A stretch of 64,000 nt of DNA from Aristolochia californica (Eukaryota; Streptophyta; Magnoliopsida; Piperales; Aristolochiaceae), in the NCBI GenBank assembly GCA_029961685.1, contig JARWKL010000008.1, forward strand, positions 32,427,619 through 32,491,618, in the 5' to 3' direction. Positions 30,731 to 41,465 of this stretch are shown here, in pieces. The stretch's first letter is position 1; each line of letters begins with the position of its first letter. The notes beneath the pieces were generated by a model. It worked only from the letters and a program-made list of their open reading frames with translations, was not told the origin of the DNA and did not search any database. A program made the position numbers and the translations under genes.

Positions 30731-32583
30731 TGCTGGCATCTTCTGGCACTGCCTTTCAATCTCATCCTTCTGTAAGTGGGGGTAACGATACTGACGCACC
30801 AGTACAGGCTCAGTTGCCGTTTTCAAACGGATACGGTGATCACAGTGCCTAATTGGCGGTAAAGCAGTAGGGTCCTGAAAGATATCTTCAAATTCTGTAA
30901 GTAAGTGAGATAACTTACAGGTGGGCGTGGATTTGACCTGGACAACCTGTAGTGCGCATGGCACTGGTGTTTGTGTGCCATGTAATATAATCTGATGTTG
31001 GTCCTCTGTAAAAGACAAGGTCAGAGCTTGGAAATCCCATAGTATGGGCCCCAACAATTGTAGCCATTTAATTCCTAGTACCAAATCGAATCCTGACAGT
31101 GGAATCACCAAAAAATCTGCAATAAATGCATGTCCCTCAATATCAAAGTGTGTGGCTAGAGATATGCCCACACTAGTAATTTTAGCCCCATTGGCTACAG
31201 ATACAGAAAGACCAGTCTGTTGCTAGACTACTAACCCAAGTTGTTCTGCTGCCGGCTGACTGATGAAATTATGTGTATTGCCCGAGTCAACTAAAGCCTG
31301 TAACTATAGATGATGTAACTGGGCTTTAACCTGCATTGTGCTTGAACTGCGTAGACCAGTCATGGCATGAAGGGAAATCTCTAGACCCTCTTGGTCTGTT
31401 TCCACAATCTCCTCCTCAGGTAGTATGTCATCTTCATCCTCCCACAGACATATACTAAATAATCGTTTTCAATGGTGACCAATGATATATTGTTCATCAC
31501 AGTTAAAACAGAGGCACTTGGCCTTTCTCTGATCCATTTCTTGTCTGGTGAGTTTTTTGAAGTAAGGGGCAGGTGGAGCCGAATTAGAGATGTTTTGGCG
31601 TGGGGCTGCACTGTCTCTAGACTATGGAGGTCCATAGTAAGGGGTTGGCACTGAGGCATTGTGCCTTCCTGGCCAAGCTGGTTTTCTGACCAGTGACTCC
31701 TTAAGAACACGCTGCTTGTGCTCAATTGCCCTGGCTAAATTCATAGCATGGTCGAAATCTATAGGACCATGTAATTCCACTTCCAGTCTCAATACTTCTG
31801 TCAAACCCGCAGTAAAAATATGAACATACTGTGTGTGACTGACAAACTAGTGTGCTTGGGCTAACCTCTACTGGAAGGTCTTTTGGTACACCTCTAGTGA
31901 TCCAGTTTGTTTGTAATTGATTAATTCCCCCAATGGATTGATACTAGCTGGAGGACCAAATCTCATCATGCAAGACTGCCTAAAGTTTGCCCAATCCTAA
32001 ACCAATTGGTCACTTCGGAATTGGTGGTACCATAGAAGTGCTTCATCGAGCATGTGGTAGGCGGCCAAATACACTTTCTCATCCGCAGGTGTTTTTTGAT
32101 GATCAAGAACTGATCACACTTTGCTAACCAAATCAAAGGGTCCTTAGACCCATCATACGAAGGAAAGTCAAGTTTTAAATACCTGGGCACAGTATTTGGT
32201 CCTTGAATGGCAGGCCCCAGATGGGGATGGTGTTGACGCATTGGTGGTTGTGGGGGAGGTGGTGGGTGGAATTGATGGTGGTTGGCCGGTGGAGAGTAGG
32301 CCGCCGGTGGTTGTGCTCGTGTATCATTGTCCTCTTGTCGCCGGAGGAGAGCTTGGATGGCAGCATCCATTGATTTTATGGCTTCACGCAAGTCAGTGGT
32401 TGTCTGACGTACCTCTTCCAGGCATTGAGCCTGAATATCTGTCCTCTGCCTAGAATCTTCCATGAATTGCCTCAAATCGTCAGGGGAAGAGGAATTCCCA
32501 AGGGTAGACCTATCTGATACCAAGATGTTAGGTTCTTCTCTTGCCATGGATCGAGTCACCCTTCTTTCCTCTCTTCCCTCCAT
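30731..32583 (-). pseudogene. GyB-5 protease and gag
   Basis: Gag starts at ATG 32583 (minus) within the 5' LTR, reads through the primer site (LVSDR) and the Pro-rich linker to the core; frameshift near 32110, stop near 31850. The zinc knuckle lies near 31480-31510. Protease has Asp-Ser-Gly (31280) and continues to the [16 protein letters not shown] start of reverse transcriptase (30760). Confidence 0.85.
32513..32522 (-). other. GyB-5 primer-binding site
   Basis: TGGTATCAGA on the minus strand. Confidence 0.9.
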
Positions 32584-32946
32584 GGATGCTCTAAACGTTG
32601 GAAGAGAATTCTTGTTTCTTGAACGTGGAATGGTGGAATTCAAATAGAATGAAGGAGCTTTGAAGGAAGCTCAACCTGGACCTCAGAGGGAGAATCCGAC
32701 CTAAACCTCTGAGGGAGAATCTGACTTGTTTAATCTAGTTTTTTCAATACTTGCTTTCTCCTTCCCTTGACATCCCCCTAAACAGGGTTGAGGACGGAAA
32801 TACAAAGTTGACCCATAGGTCAAGTGGCTCACGCCACATTACAACTGAACCAACCCAAAGTAAACCAAACCAAACAAAGTAAACCAATCGAATTGAAATT
32901 ACATGAATGCCTATGGATAACTCATGATGCTATGGAGTCCATAACA
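32526..32946 (-). repeat. GyB-5 5' LTR (421 bp)
   Basis: Minus strand TGTTATGGACTCC (32946) to CCTAACA (32526). Confidence 0.92.
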
Positions 32947-33085
32947 CACATTGCGGCGTATTCCAAAACCTTCCGCTATTTCACTCATTGATGTATCATC
33001 AGCCATGTAATCCTACAATAGAGGAGGAAATCTGAATAATAAAGGTTGATGGAGAAGTAATACGGATAGCAGGAAGAGGTGGTAG
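32947..33085 (+). pseudogene. Cop3 gag, third piece
   Basis: ATLRRIPKPSAISLIDVSSAM aligns with ATLLRIPDPSPPSPIDAPSAM of Cop1, then a Gly/Arg-rich stretch (GRGGS). Cut by a solo LTR. Confidence 0.75.
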
Positions 33086-33459
33086 TGTTAAAAGACACCC
33101 ACGTGTATAGGGGTGGCATGGCTAGTAAATAAGGAAAACTTCTATAGAGATGGCATAGAATTGGAATTATGCAAGCTGGTGTACGTTCTCTTATGTCCTT
33201 TTCCTTTTGAAGCACGTAGCGCTAAGGGCATTTTAGTAATTTTAAAACCTTCACACAACTATAAATATAGCCTGAAGGCATGATGTAGAGTATTCAAGCC
33301 TCTTCCTCTTGGCTCAAATTCGTCCATACATCTCTCTCTCTTTTCTTCTTCCTTCACTCCCTTGGTTTCTTCTCTCCTCTCTCCCATGGGCTTGAATTCT
33401 TCTCTTCTCTCCTTCCCTTGAGATTTCTTGTGTTTATGTGTTGTCCCTAAAAATTAATA
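33086..33459 (+). repeat. Solo copia LTR in Cop3 gag (374 bp)
   Basis: TGTTAAAAGACACC...AAAATTAATA between duplicated GGTAG (33081-33085, 33460-33464). The interior resembles the Cop1 LTR (GCGCTAAGGGCATTTTAGTAA, ACTATAAATA TATA box near 33258, CTT-rich 3' end). The last bases are TA in place of CA, so it has mutated since insertion. Confidence 0.75.
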
Positions 33460-33464
33460 GGTAG

Positions 33465-33897
33465 GGCTGGTCAAAGCTCTCAAAGGAATGAAACTTAGAA
33501 ATGATCAAGTACTTATTGTGAGGCCCAAAATCACCTGCTTTACATATGTTGGAAAAAACATGGGAAACCAGATTGGGCTATGGCTAACCAGGTTTCTAAA
33601 AACAATGCAGCCAAGAGTGAAGGGAAAATTGAGCCCCAAAAAGGAAAAAAAACCGTAAAATGAGGATTTTGTATTACTTAAAAAATTAAAGGCTACGATG
33701 GCATCTACCCCCGACAAGGTTTCTACCACTACTATTGTTGAAAATATTGTGATAGGTATCGTTTTTGCTACTTCTGCTTATTTGATCATTGTTCTGAGGC
33801 CTCTGAGCATCTGATAGGTAATGTTAATCTCTTGAGTTCCCTATCTCCTTGTCTAACAGAGAATTTGTGTCCACAGTAGATGGATCCGAAACCAAGG
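33465..33897 (+). pseudogene. Cop3 gag end and protease start
   Basis: Weak zinc knuckle (CYICWKKHGKPDWAMANQV matches the Cop1 CWKLHGKLDWATTNPV region) followed by decayed linker and the SEHLIGNVNLLSSLSPC and DGSETKVL protease blocks. Multiple shifts; the catalytic Asp-Ser-Gly is not preserved. GyE enters at 33898. Confidence 0.75.
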
Positions 33898-34713
33898 TGT
33901 TACGGTCCCTAGCCATGAATCTAGTAACTCAACGAGGTAATTGTGAATCTAGTACTGTATTAGGGTTCTTGGTCACGGTAATAAAGAAAAGAACTCCCTT
34001 TCTTTCCCTGATCTCGTTATGCTTGAAAAGGAGTTTCCTTTTTTTTAATCTTCTATGTAAATAAAATACTTCTCTTGCTATTCTTGGCCAGGAAGGGTTA
34101 AACCCATTTTTTTGCTCACGTCTAAGAGGGTAGAGACCCTCTTAAAAAGGTTGCTGCTGCCCATGGAGGAGAGATTAAGACTTTCCAACTCTCCCTTACT
34201 CGGTTAGAGGCTAAAGCTGCCTCTTTTAGTGAGCTGCTCGATTAGGGGATCAATCCTTCTCTTTTCTTGCTCGGATTGAACGGAAATTCTTCCCTCTTGC
34301 TGCTGTAAACGTGGAAGAGGCTAAAGCCCCTCCTTGAACTCGAAAAACAGTATTCAAGACCCTCTCCGTTTATCTTGGATGATCTCAATGCACAGCAGAA
34401 TTCAAAGAGAGAAGAAATAAAACTCAAATCAAGAGAACCATACTTGGTGCTCGTCAAGGAGACCTCCAAACCCTGTTTAACCTAATTCAATACTTGCCTT
34501 TTCTATATTTCTCTACCCTTTAAAAAGGGTTTGACGTCATAAATGTTTTAGGGAAAAAAATGACAATTCTGCCCCTGTGTCCTTGCTCATTACATATTTA
34601 ATGGGAAATTATATTGAAAGCAATATAAAATATGAAATTTAAAAGTAATAAACTCAGTGAGTCATTGCCTCCTCCTTTGGGCGACTCGGTGTAGTATTGA
34701 GCACTCAAAATCA
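33898..34713 (-). repeat. GyE 3' LTR (about 816 bp)
   Basis: Plus-strand start TGTTACGGTCCCTAG, as in GyD and GyF LTRs. The far end is taken at ..CTCAAAATCA (minus-strand TGATTTTGAG), preceding the polypurine-like CCCCCTCCCCCC; the expected TGTTGTGG has changed. Confidence 0.7.
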
Positions 34714-34857
34714 TCCCCCTCCCCCCGATGGAGAAAGAGCTTGTCCTCAAGCTCGTAAGAAGGGTAGACCTATTGGAAGTTGGCTAGCTGCTCCCATGTT
34801 GCATCTTCTTTCTCGGTGTCCTTCCACTGTACAGGAATATCCCATTGGTTATCAATC
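34714..34857 (-). pseudogene. GyE chromodomain
   Basis: Minus strand IDNQWDIPVQWKDTEKEDAT then WEQLANFQ-stop-VYPSYELEDKLF: the same layout as the GyA-1 chromodomain. One in-frame stop. Confidence 0.8.
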
Positions 34858-34872
34858 TGATGGGGAGGTAGA

Positions 34873-35758
34873 TGTTGTGGACTCAATAGCACACCGAGTC
34901 ACACAACGAAGGAGGAACAACAACTCACTCAATAGGATTTATTTCTTATATTACTTTGAGTAGGATTTATTTCTTATATTGTTCTAAGTAGGAGTTATTT
35001 CTAATTACTTTATATGTAGGGCATTATGGGGAATTATTGTAACCCTAACCCTAAAACTCCATGACATGATCTATTTAAGGGAAAGGAATGAATGAAATAG
35101 GTAAGCTTTGACATTTTAGAATAACCTAGTCTAAACAAGTTGAGATCACCTCTTGATCTCGAGTTTGGGTTTACTCAAAAAATCCAACCTATCCTTCACC
35201 CTCCATTGCCATCCATCTTCACCCAAATTCATCCCTCATTATCCATACTAAGAAGAGGAGCTTCCTGCCCCTTTTCCGAGCCCAAAGAGAGAGTCTTCCC
35301 TCATCATCAGCATCAACAACAAGTAGGGTTCAATTCCCTCTTGACGAACAGCAAAGAAAGAAGATTTCTAGTTCTTTCATGTGAAGGATTAGAACCACTC
35401 TTCTTGCTGGGAATTCATCACGGAAACAGAGCAAGGGAAGCCATCAACATGAGCCAAGGCCATCCCCCTAAGCTAGGCCTTCAAGTCCTAGAATGACCTG
35501 CATCAAATCAGGGTTGAAACCCTAATTTACATGAGCAAGAACAGGTATTCCTCCATTATCTCTCCACCTGAATTAATTCTATTCTAGATATAACTTTAGC
35601 ACTAGAATGAGTCCACAAAAAGGGAGACTGATCACTGGTGGAAGATTACCCAAATAAGGGATCTTTAACCCTCCTTACCGAGTCCAACAACTCAGTACTA
35701 GTGCTGGATTCACAAATCCCATGCCGTGTTACTCGATCCATGACCCGGGACCGTAACA
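34873..35758 (+). repeat. GyD-1: nearly solo GyD LTR (886 bp) with a few internal bases
   Basis: TGTTGTGGACTCAATAGC...GGGACCGTAACA. The preceding ATGGGGAGGTAGA is the polypurine tract and last codons of a GyD element, so this is a 3' LTR whose element is otherwise deleted. Flanking CAAT(C) on the left, before those bases, and CAATA on the right (35759) may be the target duplication. Confidence 0.8.
35041..35056 (+). promoter_or_regulatory. Telomere-like motif in GyD-1 LTR
   Basis: AACCCTAACCCTAAAA, overlapping telo-boxes; conserved in the GyD-0 and GyD-3 LTRs. Confidence 0.4.
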
Positions 35759-36052
35759 CAATACTATAGTAGGAGTAAGAATAACCTGTCCATTGTCCAC
35801 CGGAGTAAGAGACGGAATTGCCGACGGAGGTGGACCATTAAAGGTTTTAAGTAATGAAACATGGAACACCTCATGCAGTTTATCTGTTGCGGGAAGTTGC
35901 AATTGATAAGCTACTGGCCCGATACGTCAAATAATAGCGAAAGGCCCAAAGTATTTTGGGGAGAGTTTATGGCATTGTTGTCCTGCTAGTGAGTGCTGAC
36001 GGTGGGGATGGATTCGTCACCAAACATAGTCACCTTCCTTGTATTCGATATC
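35759..36052 (-). pseudogene. GyE integrase C-terminal part
   Basis: Minus strand HKLSPKYFGPFAI-like block, GPVAYQLQLPATDKLHEVFHVSLLKTFNG and PVDNGQVILTPTIVL, leading into the chromodomain at 34857. One TGA-type stop in the GPFAI region. Confidence 0.8.
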
Positions 36053-36384
36053 TATTGTGGACTCAATAGCACACCGAGTCACACAACGAAGGAAGCAACA
36101 ACAACTCACTCAATAGGATTTATTTCTTAATATTACTTTGAGTAGGATTTATTTCTTATATTACTTTGAGTAGGATTTATTTCTTATATTGTTTTAAGTA
36201 GGAGTTATTTCTAATTACTTTTATATGTAGGGCATTATGGGAATTATTGTAACCCTTACCCTAAAACTCCATGGCGTGATCTATTTAAAGGGAAAGAATG
36301 AATGAATGAGGCAAGCTTTGAGATTTTAGAATAACCTAGTGTAAACAAGCTGAGATCACCTCTTGATCTCGAGTTTAGGGTTTA
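36053..36384 (+). repeat. GyD-2 5' LTR, left part
   Basis: Starts TATTGTGGACTC (TGTTGTGG with one change) and follows the GyD-1 LTR to the GTTTA target of GyA-2. Confidence 0.88.
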
Positions 36385-36760
36385 TGTTATGGACTCCATA
36401 GTATCAAGAGTGGCGAACCGGAGAAGAGAAGAGATGGAGTAAACTTGTATTTCAGTACCTTAGGTGTTTAATTGTAATTTGAAGTTCAATAAGGGTCTAA
36501 TTATAATTATAGAACCTTTGATGTTTTCCCTAATCTATTTAGGGAGTCAAGTGATTGAATGGAAGCAAGCATTAATCAATTAGTCTAAATGAGATCAGGT
36601 ACTCTCTCTAAAGAGGCCTAAGGTTGGAGCTCCTTCAAAGGCTCACGTCCCTTCATCATTGGGCATTCCAAGAACCCCAAATCCTTCCCTTCTTTGTCAT
36701 TCAATCTGGAAGCTAGAGAAGATCGCCGGGTGACTTGATCCATGGCCAGAGAGCCTAACA
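36385..36760 (+). repeat. GyA-2 5' LTR (376 bp)
   Basis: TGTTATGGACTCC...CCTAACA; aligns with GyA-1 LTR. Confidence 0.92.
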
Positions 36761-37534
36761 TCGTGGTATCAAATAGGACCACCCTTGGTGATTCCTCTTC
36801 CCCTGCAGAAATTCGAAATTTTGTGGAAGAGAACTATGCTGATCTACAATCTCAAATCAATGGCCTGGAGGGCAAATTCCAGATGTTGTTGTCCCGAATG
36901 GAGGAGGGATTTACCCATCTTTCCATCCAGATGGCATCCTCCTCACGCCCAGCAGATCATCTCATCCCTCATCCAACACCACCACCACCTCCTCCCCTGC
37001 GCCAAACACCTCCACCTCGTGGGGGCATCAATCTAGCACCCCCTACCGTGCCAAGGTACACAAAGCTTGATTTTCCAACGTATGATGGGTCCTCCGACCC
37101 TTTAATGTGGTTACACAGGTGTGATCATTTATTTTCCAATCAAGGAACTCTGCCCGAGGGCAAGGTTCAATTAGCTACCTTCCACATGCTCGATGAAGCG
37201 CTTATGTGGTTTCATCAATTCAAGAACGAGTTTGTGGTATATGATTGGGAATTTTTCAAAGAAAATTGCATGCTACGGTTTGGTCCTCCGCTTCACAGCA
37301 ACCTAGTTGGGGATTTGGTCAATCTAAAACAGCTTGGAACTATAGAACAATATCAGAAATTGTTCCAAGAAAAAATTGCTCATGCAAGTCATTTGCGGCG
37401 GCCTGAACTTTATGTCAATTTGTTCATGGCTGGCCTGGTAGAACCCCTTCACCTAGAAGTGGAATTGGAAGCCCCCACCTCTCTAGCCCACACCATGAAT
37501 TTGGCAAGAGCATTGGACACCAAACAACGCCTCT
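36742..37534 (+). pseudogene. GyA-2 gag, N-terminal 264 codons
   Basis: An open frame from ATG 36742 that matches GyA-1 Gag nearly residue for residue, reading through the primer site as I-V-V-S-N. It is cut by GyB-7 inside CCTCT. The in-frame codon two before this ATG is TGA, so this ATG is the family start. Confidence 0.9.
36764..36773 (+). other. GyA-2 primer-binding site, one mismatch
   Basis: TGGTATCAAA, one change from TGGTATCAGA; inside the gag frame. Confidence 0.85.
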
Positions 37535-37982
37535 TGTTATGGACTCCATAGCATCACGAGTTATCCATAAGCATAAGAATTAAATTATGTCAATTTACTT
37601 TTCAAGTAATTTCAATTCGGATTGGTTTACTTTATTTTTTTTTGTTTACCTTGGGATGTTTCAGTGTAATGTGGCGTGAACCACTTGACCTATGGGTCAT
37701 CTTTGTATTTCTGTCCTCAACCCTATTTAGGGGGACGTGAAGGAGAAGAGAGGCAAGTATCGAGAAAATTATATTTTACAGGTCAAATTCTCCCTCAGAG
37801 GTCTAGGTCGGATTCTCCCTTTGAGGTCCAAGGTTGAGCTTCCTCCAAAGCTCCTTCGTTCTAATTGAGTTCCACCATTACTCGTTCAAGAAACAAGAAT
37901 TGTCTTCCAACGTCAAGATCATCCATGGAGGGAAGAGAGGAAAGAAGGGTGACTCGATCCATGGCAAGGGAAGAACCTAACA
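37535..37982 (+). repeat. GyB-7 5' LTR (448 bp)
   Basis: TGTTATGGACTCC...CCTAACA, followed by tct and the primer site. Confidence 0.92.
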
Positions 37983-38335
37983 TCTTGGTATCAGACAGGT
38001 CCACCCTTTAGGATTCCTCTTCCCCTAACGATTTGAGACAATTAGTGGAAGATACTAGGCAGAGGACAGATAACCAGGCTCATGCCCTAGAAGAGGTGCG
38101 TCAAACAACCTCTGATTTGCGTGATGCAATAAAATCAATGGATGTTGCCATCCAAGCTCTCCTCCGGCGACAAGAGGACCATGATACACGAGCCCAACCA
38201 CCAACTGCATACTCTCCACCTCCTCCCCCACAACCACCAATGCGTCAACACCATCCCCATCTGGGGCCTGCCGTTCAAGGACCAAACACTGTGCCCAGGT
38301 ATATAAAACTTGACTTTTCTACGTATGATGGGTCT
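37925..38335 (+). pseudogene. GyB-7 gag N-terminus
   Basis: From ATG 37925 (MEGREE type, in the LTR) through VTRSMAREEPN, primer-site residues, coiled N-terminus, Pro-rich linker and PRYIKLDFSTYDGS; a TAG near 38009 breaks it. Ends at the deletion junction. Confidence 0.85.
37986..37995 (+). other. GyB-7 primer-binding site
   Basis: TGGTATCAGA, inside the frame. Confidence 0.9.
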
Positions 38336-40589
38336 ATAGCAACAGCTGGGAAGAACATCTTCAGCACCTTCACCAGGTATTTTCTCTTATACGTTCACAT
38401 CATTTGGTTTTAAATCGGTCAAAATGTTCTATGGGCACATCAGAAGTGGCATACTTGGGCCACGTTATTTCAGCAGCGGGGGTGAAGGTAGACCAGAGTA
38501 AGATACATGCGGTCACATATTGGCCTATTCCTACATCTATTACAGCCTTAAGAGGATTTTTGGGCCTAGCTGGATATTATAGAAAATTTATTCGTAGCTA
38601 TGGCCAGCTTGCAGCTCCGCTCAACAATCTCCTCAAGAAAAATGCTTTTACCTGGTCAGAGACAGTAGCTCATTCCTTTCAGCAATTGAAAGACAACTTA
38701 TCATCAGCCCCAGTTTTGTAGCTCCCCGACTTTGATGAGTTGTTTGTAGTGGAATGTGATGCTTCGGGGGGCGGTATTGGCGCAGTGTTGCACCAACAGG
38801 GCCACCCGATTGCTTATTTTAGCCGTCAACTGGGCCAACACCACCACAAGTTGGCAGCTTATGAGAGGGAATTAATCGGATTGGCGAAAGCTATACAACA
38901 TTGGTGCCCTTATCTATGGGGACGTTCTTTTTCTATTCGTACTGATCATTGCAGCCTCAAGTATCTTCTTGAGCAGCGTCTCACTACTTCACCACAACAA
39001 CATTGGTTAAGTAAGCTTATGGGGTTTGACTTTTCTGTCGAGTATAAACCGGGAAGTTTGAATGTAGGGGCTGATGCATTATCTTTCCGGGACGTTCCAG
39101 AGCCGCAATTAAATGCCATCAGTCAGCCCAGAGCTCTCTTGTTGGATTCTATACAGGAAGAGGCACAACAATACCAGGATATTATCTCCTTATGCCAGGA
39201 CATCCAGCAGGGGACAACGGCAAACCATGGGAGGGTTCAGGACAATCTCGTCCTCTACAAAAATAGAATTTTTCTACACCACACATCCCCTCTGATTAAC
39301 AGCATTTTAGCCTCCTTCCATGACAGTACACATGAGGGCCGACAAAAAACATATTTCCGGATCTGTAGGGAATTTTATTGGAGGGTCATGAAGCGCAGTA
39401 TAGCTGATTATGTGGCGGCTTGTCATACTTGTCAATGGAATAAGGCTGAAACATTAAGTCCAACTGGGTTGCTCCAACCACTTCAGCTTCTGTCACAAGT
39501 TTGGTCTGATATTTCTATGGACTTCATAGATGGACTTCCCTCTTCGTCGGGTAAATTTGTTATCCTTGTAGTGGTGGATCGTTTCTCTAAGTATGGGCAT
39601 TTCATTCCTCTAGCGCATCCTTACACTGCAACTCAGGTCGCTCAACTTTTTATGGATAACATTGTCCGCTTACATGGGATGCCAAATTCAATTACCAGTG
39701 ATAGGGATGCAATCTTTACAAGTACCTTCTGGAAAGAACTCTTCAAGTTACAGGGCACAACGTTAGCCTTTTCTTCAGCCTACCATCCACAGACTGATGG
39801 TCAGACAGAGGTCGTCAACAGAACCATTGAAATGTATCTCCTCTATTTCGTGGGGGACTCACCTAAGAAGTGGGTTAAGTGGTTCGCCTGGGATGAGTTC
39901 TGTTACAACACCTCCTACCACAACGCATTCGACACAACCCCATTCAAGGTGGTATATGGTAGAGAACCTCCCAGTCTTTTAGCCTATGAACCAGGGGCCT
40001 CTAAAGTCGCCACTTTGGACCAAGCATTAGCTTAAAGAGACACATTCATCACTAAGGTGCACACTCATCTACAGGAGGCATAACATTCTTTGAAAAAATA
40101 TTATGACAAGAAGCACCGAGAAATCTTCTTTTCTCCTGGAGATTATGTTTGGTTGTGTCTCCAACACTACAGGCAGCTGTCATTGACAGCCTCCAAATGT
40201 CCCAAGCTCTCTCCTAAATATTATGGTCCCTTTCAGGTGATGGACCGCATTGGGACAGTGGCCTACAGATTGTAGCTTCCCCCAGAGGCTAGAATTCACA
40301 ACGTCTTTAATGTCTCACAATTAAAGTTCTTCCAAGGTGATTCGCCTTTCCTGCACACCCCGCTGCCCCCACTCCATGAGGTACGTGTACTTTCTAACCC
40401 GGCACAGGTATTACAAACTCACCGTATTCAGGGTGATTGGGATATCTTAGTGCAATGGGCCGATGCTGACCCTAGTGACACGACATGGGAGCCATTAGTG
40501 GCGTTTTTCACCCTCTACCCATACTTTGAGCTTGAGGACAAGCTCTTTCTCCAGGGCGGGGGGGGGGGGGGGGGGGGGGGGGGGGGTGA
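38336..40589 (+). pseudogene. GyB-7 pol remnant: reverse transcriptase end to chromodomain
   Basis: Starts just after FFDD in reverse transcriptase; RNase H VECDASGGGIGAVL (38748) and RTDHCSLKYLL; an open 431-codon stretch (38740-40035) spans RNase H and the integrase zinc and catalytic core (MDFIDGLP, SITSDRDAIF, TDGQTEVVNRT). Stops near 38719, 40033 and 40273; chromodomain 40410-40550. Integrase residues look preserved in that stretch. Confidence 0.88.
40558..40589 (+). repeat. Poly-G expanded polypurine tract of GyB-7
   Basis: 29 consecutive G (40558-40586) then TGA before the 3' LTR. Confidence 0.85.
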
Positions 40590-41013
40590 TGCTATTGACT
40601 CCATTGCATCACTAGTTATCCATATGCATAGGAGTTAAATTATGACAATTTACTTTTTATGTAATTTCAATTTGGTTTGGTTTACTTTGGGTTGGTTCAG
40701 TGTAATGTGGCGTGAACCACTTGACCTATGGGTCATCTTTGTATTTCCGTCCTCAACCTTATTTACAGGGACATGAAGGAAAAGAGAGGCAAGTATTGAG
40801 AAAATTATATTTTACAGGTCAGATTCTCCCTCAGAGGTCTAGGTCGGATTCTCCCTTTGAGGTCCAAGGTTGAGCTTCCTCCAAAGCTCCTTCGTTCTAA
40901 TTGAGTTCCACCATTACTCGTTCAAGAAACAAGAAATATCTTCCAACGATCATCCATGGAGGGAAGAGAGGAAAGAAGGGTGACTCGATCCAGGGCAAGG
41001 GAAGAACCTAACA
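40590..41013 (+). repeat. GyB-7 3' LTR (424 bp)
   Basis: Starts TGCTATTGACTCC (two changes) and ends CCTAACA. Confidence 0.9.
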
Positions 41014-41018
41014 CCTCT

Positions 41019-41465
41019 TCCGAGAGTCATTAACCAAACGTCCCCCTTGGCCACCTCGCCCTCAGCCCCATGGTCCTTATTCCACTTACCCAAGGCCTCA
41101 ACCCAACAACCCCTCTCCAACACCACCACCGGGATTTATCAAACGTCTCACAAAAACAGAAATTGATCAAAGAAGGGCTCAGGGCCTATGTTTCAATTGT
41201 GATGAAAAATTTGTCAAGGGCCATCAATGCAAAAGACTCTTTTGGGTAAAAATAGAAGACCCCTCAGAGGATGACTTTCAGGAGGATGTGGACCAAACCG
41301 AGGAGGAGGAACCAGAAATCTCCCTCCACGCAATGACAAGCCTGCACAACACCAATACCATGCAGGTCCATGCCATCGTGAACCATCATATTCTGCTAGC
41401 ACTCGTGGACTCAAGCAGCACATATAATTTTATAAGCAGCCAGGCAGCACATAGTTGGGGTTATC
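41019..41465 (+). pseudogene. GyA-2 gag zinc knuckle and protease start
   Basis: Continues GyA-2 after GyB-7. Zinc knuckle CFNCDEKFVKGHQC is intact, but the protease signature reads Asp-Ser-Ser in place of Asp-Ser-Gly (near 41410), which should inactivate it. Cut at TTATC by the TRIM-2/GyB-3 chimera. Confidence 0.85.

Larger units (their letters stand above)
22336..32946 (-). mobile_element. GyB-5: complete but decayed gypsy chromovirus, minus strand, holding GyB-6
   Basis: 3' LTR at 22336-22783, integrase to 23881, then GyB-6 (23882-29202), then the rest of pol and gag, and the 5' LTR at 32526-32946 with primer site. Target sequence CACAA/CACAT flanks it (22331-22335, 32947-32951; one mismatch), and Cop3 gag resumes exactly after it, which confirms both ends. 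Many stops; not autonomous. Confidence 0.9.
18915..33897 (+). mobile_element. Cop3: 5' half of a Ty1/copia element, split by many insertions
   Basis: LTR, primer site, long leader, and a gag whose pieces at 21319-21628, 22046-22335, 32947-33085 and 33465-33897 form one gag-protease reading when the intervening elements are ignored. Insertions are a GyF LTR remnant, TRIM-1, two solo copia LTRs and GyB-5, and GyE enters at 33898. The remainder (integrase onward) lies outside the window if it exists. Confidence 0.85.
33898..36052 (-). mobile_element. GyE: 3' end of a gypsy chromovirus, minus strand, with GyD-1 inside
   Basis: LTR 33898-34713, chromodomain 34714-34857, then GyD-1 LTR, then the integrase C-terminus 35759-36052 cut by GyD-2. 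Left flank CAAGG (33893-33897) is the expected target copy; the other end is beyond the window or lost. Confidence 0.75.
37535..41013 (+). mobile_element. GyB-7: internally deleted gypsy element in GyA-2 gag
   Basis: LTRs 37535-37982 and 40590-41013, target CCTCT duplicated exactly (37530-37534, 41014-41018). A deletion joins gag to reverse transcriptase at 38331-38336, removing the rest of gag, protease and most of reverse transcriptase. Non-autonomous. Confidence 0.93.

Noticed and set aside
34697..34963. Plus-strand frame crossing the GyE/GyD-1 border, a possible fusion gene
   Set aside because: It is antisense to the GyE chromodomain on the left and runs into the last GyD codons and the LTR; a chance join.
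35140..35496. 118-codon open frame in the GyD-1 LTR
   Set aside because: It lies wholly inside the LTR and is not open in the GyD-0 or GyD-3 copies.
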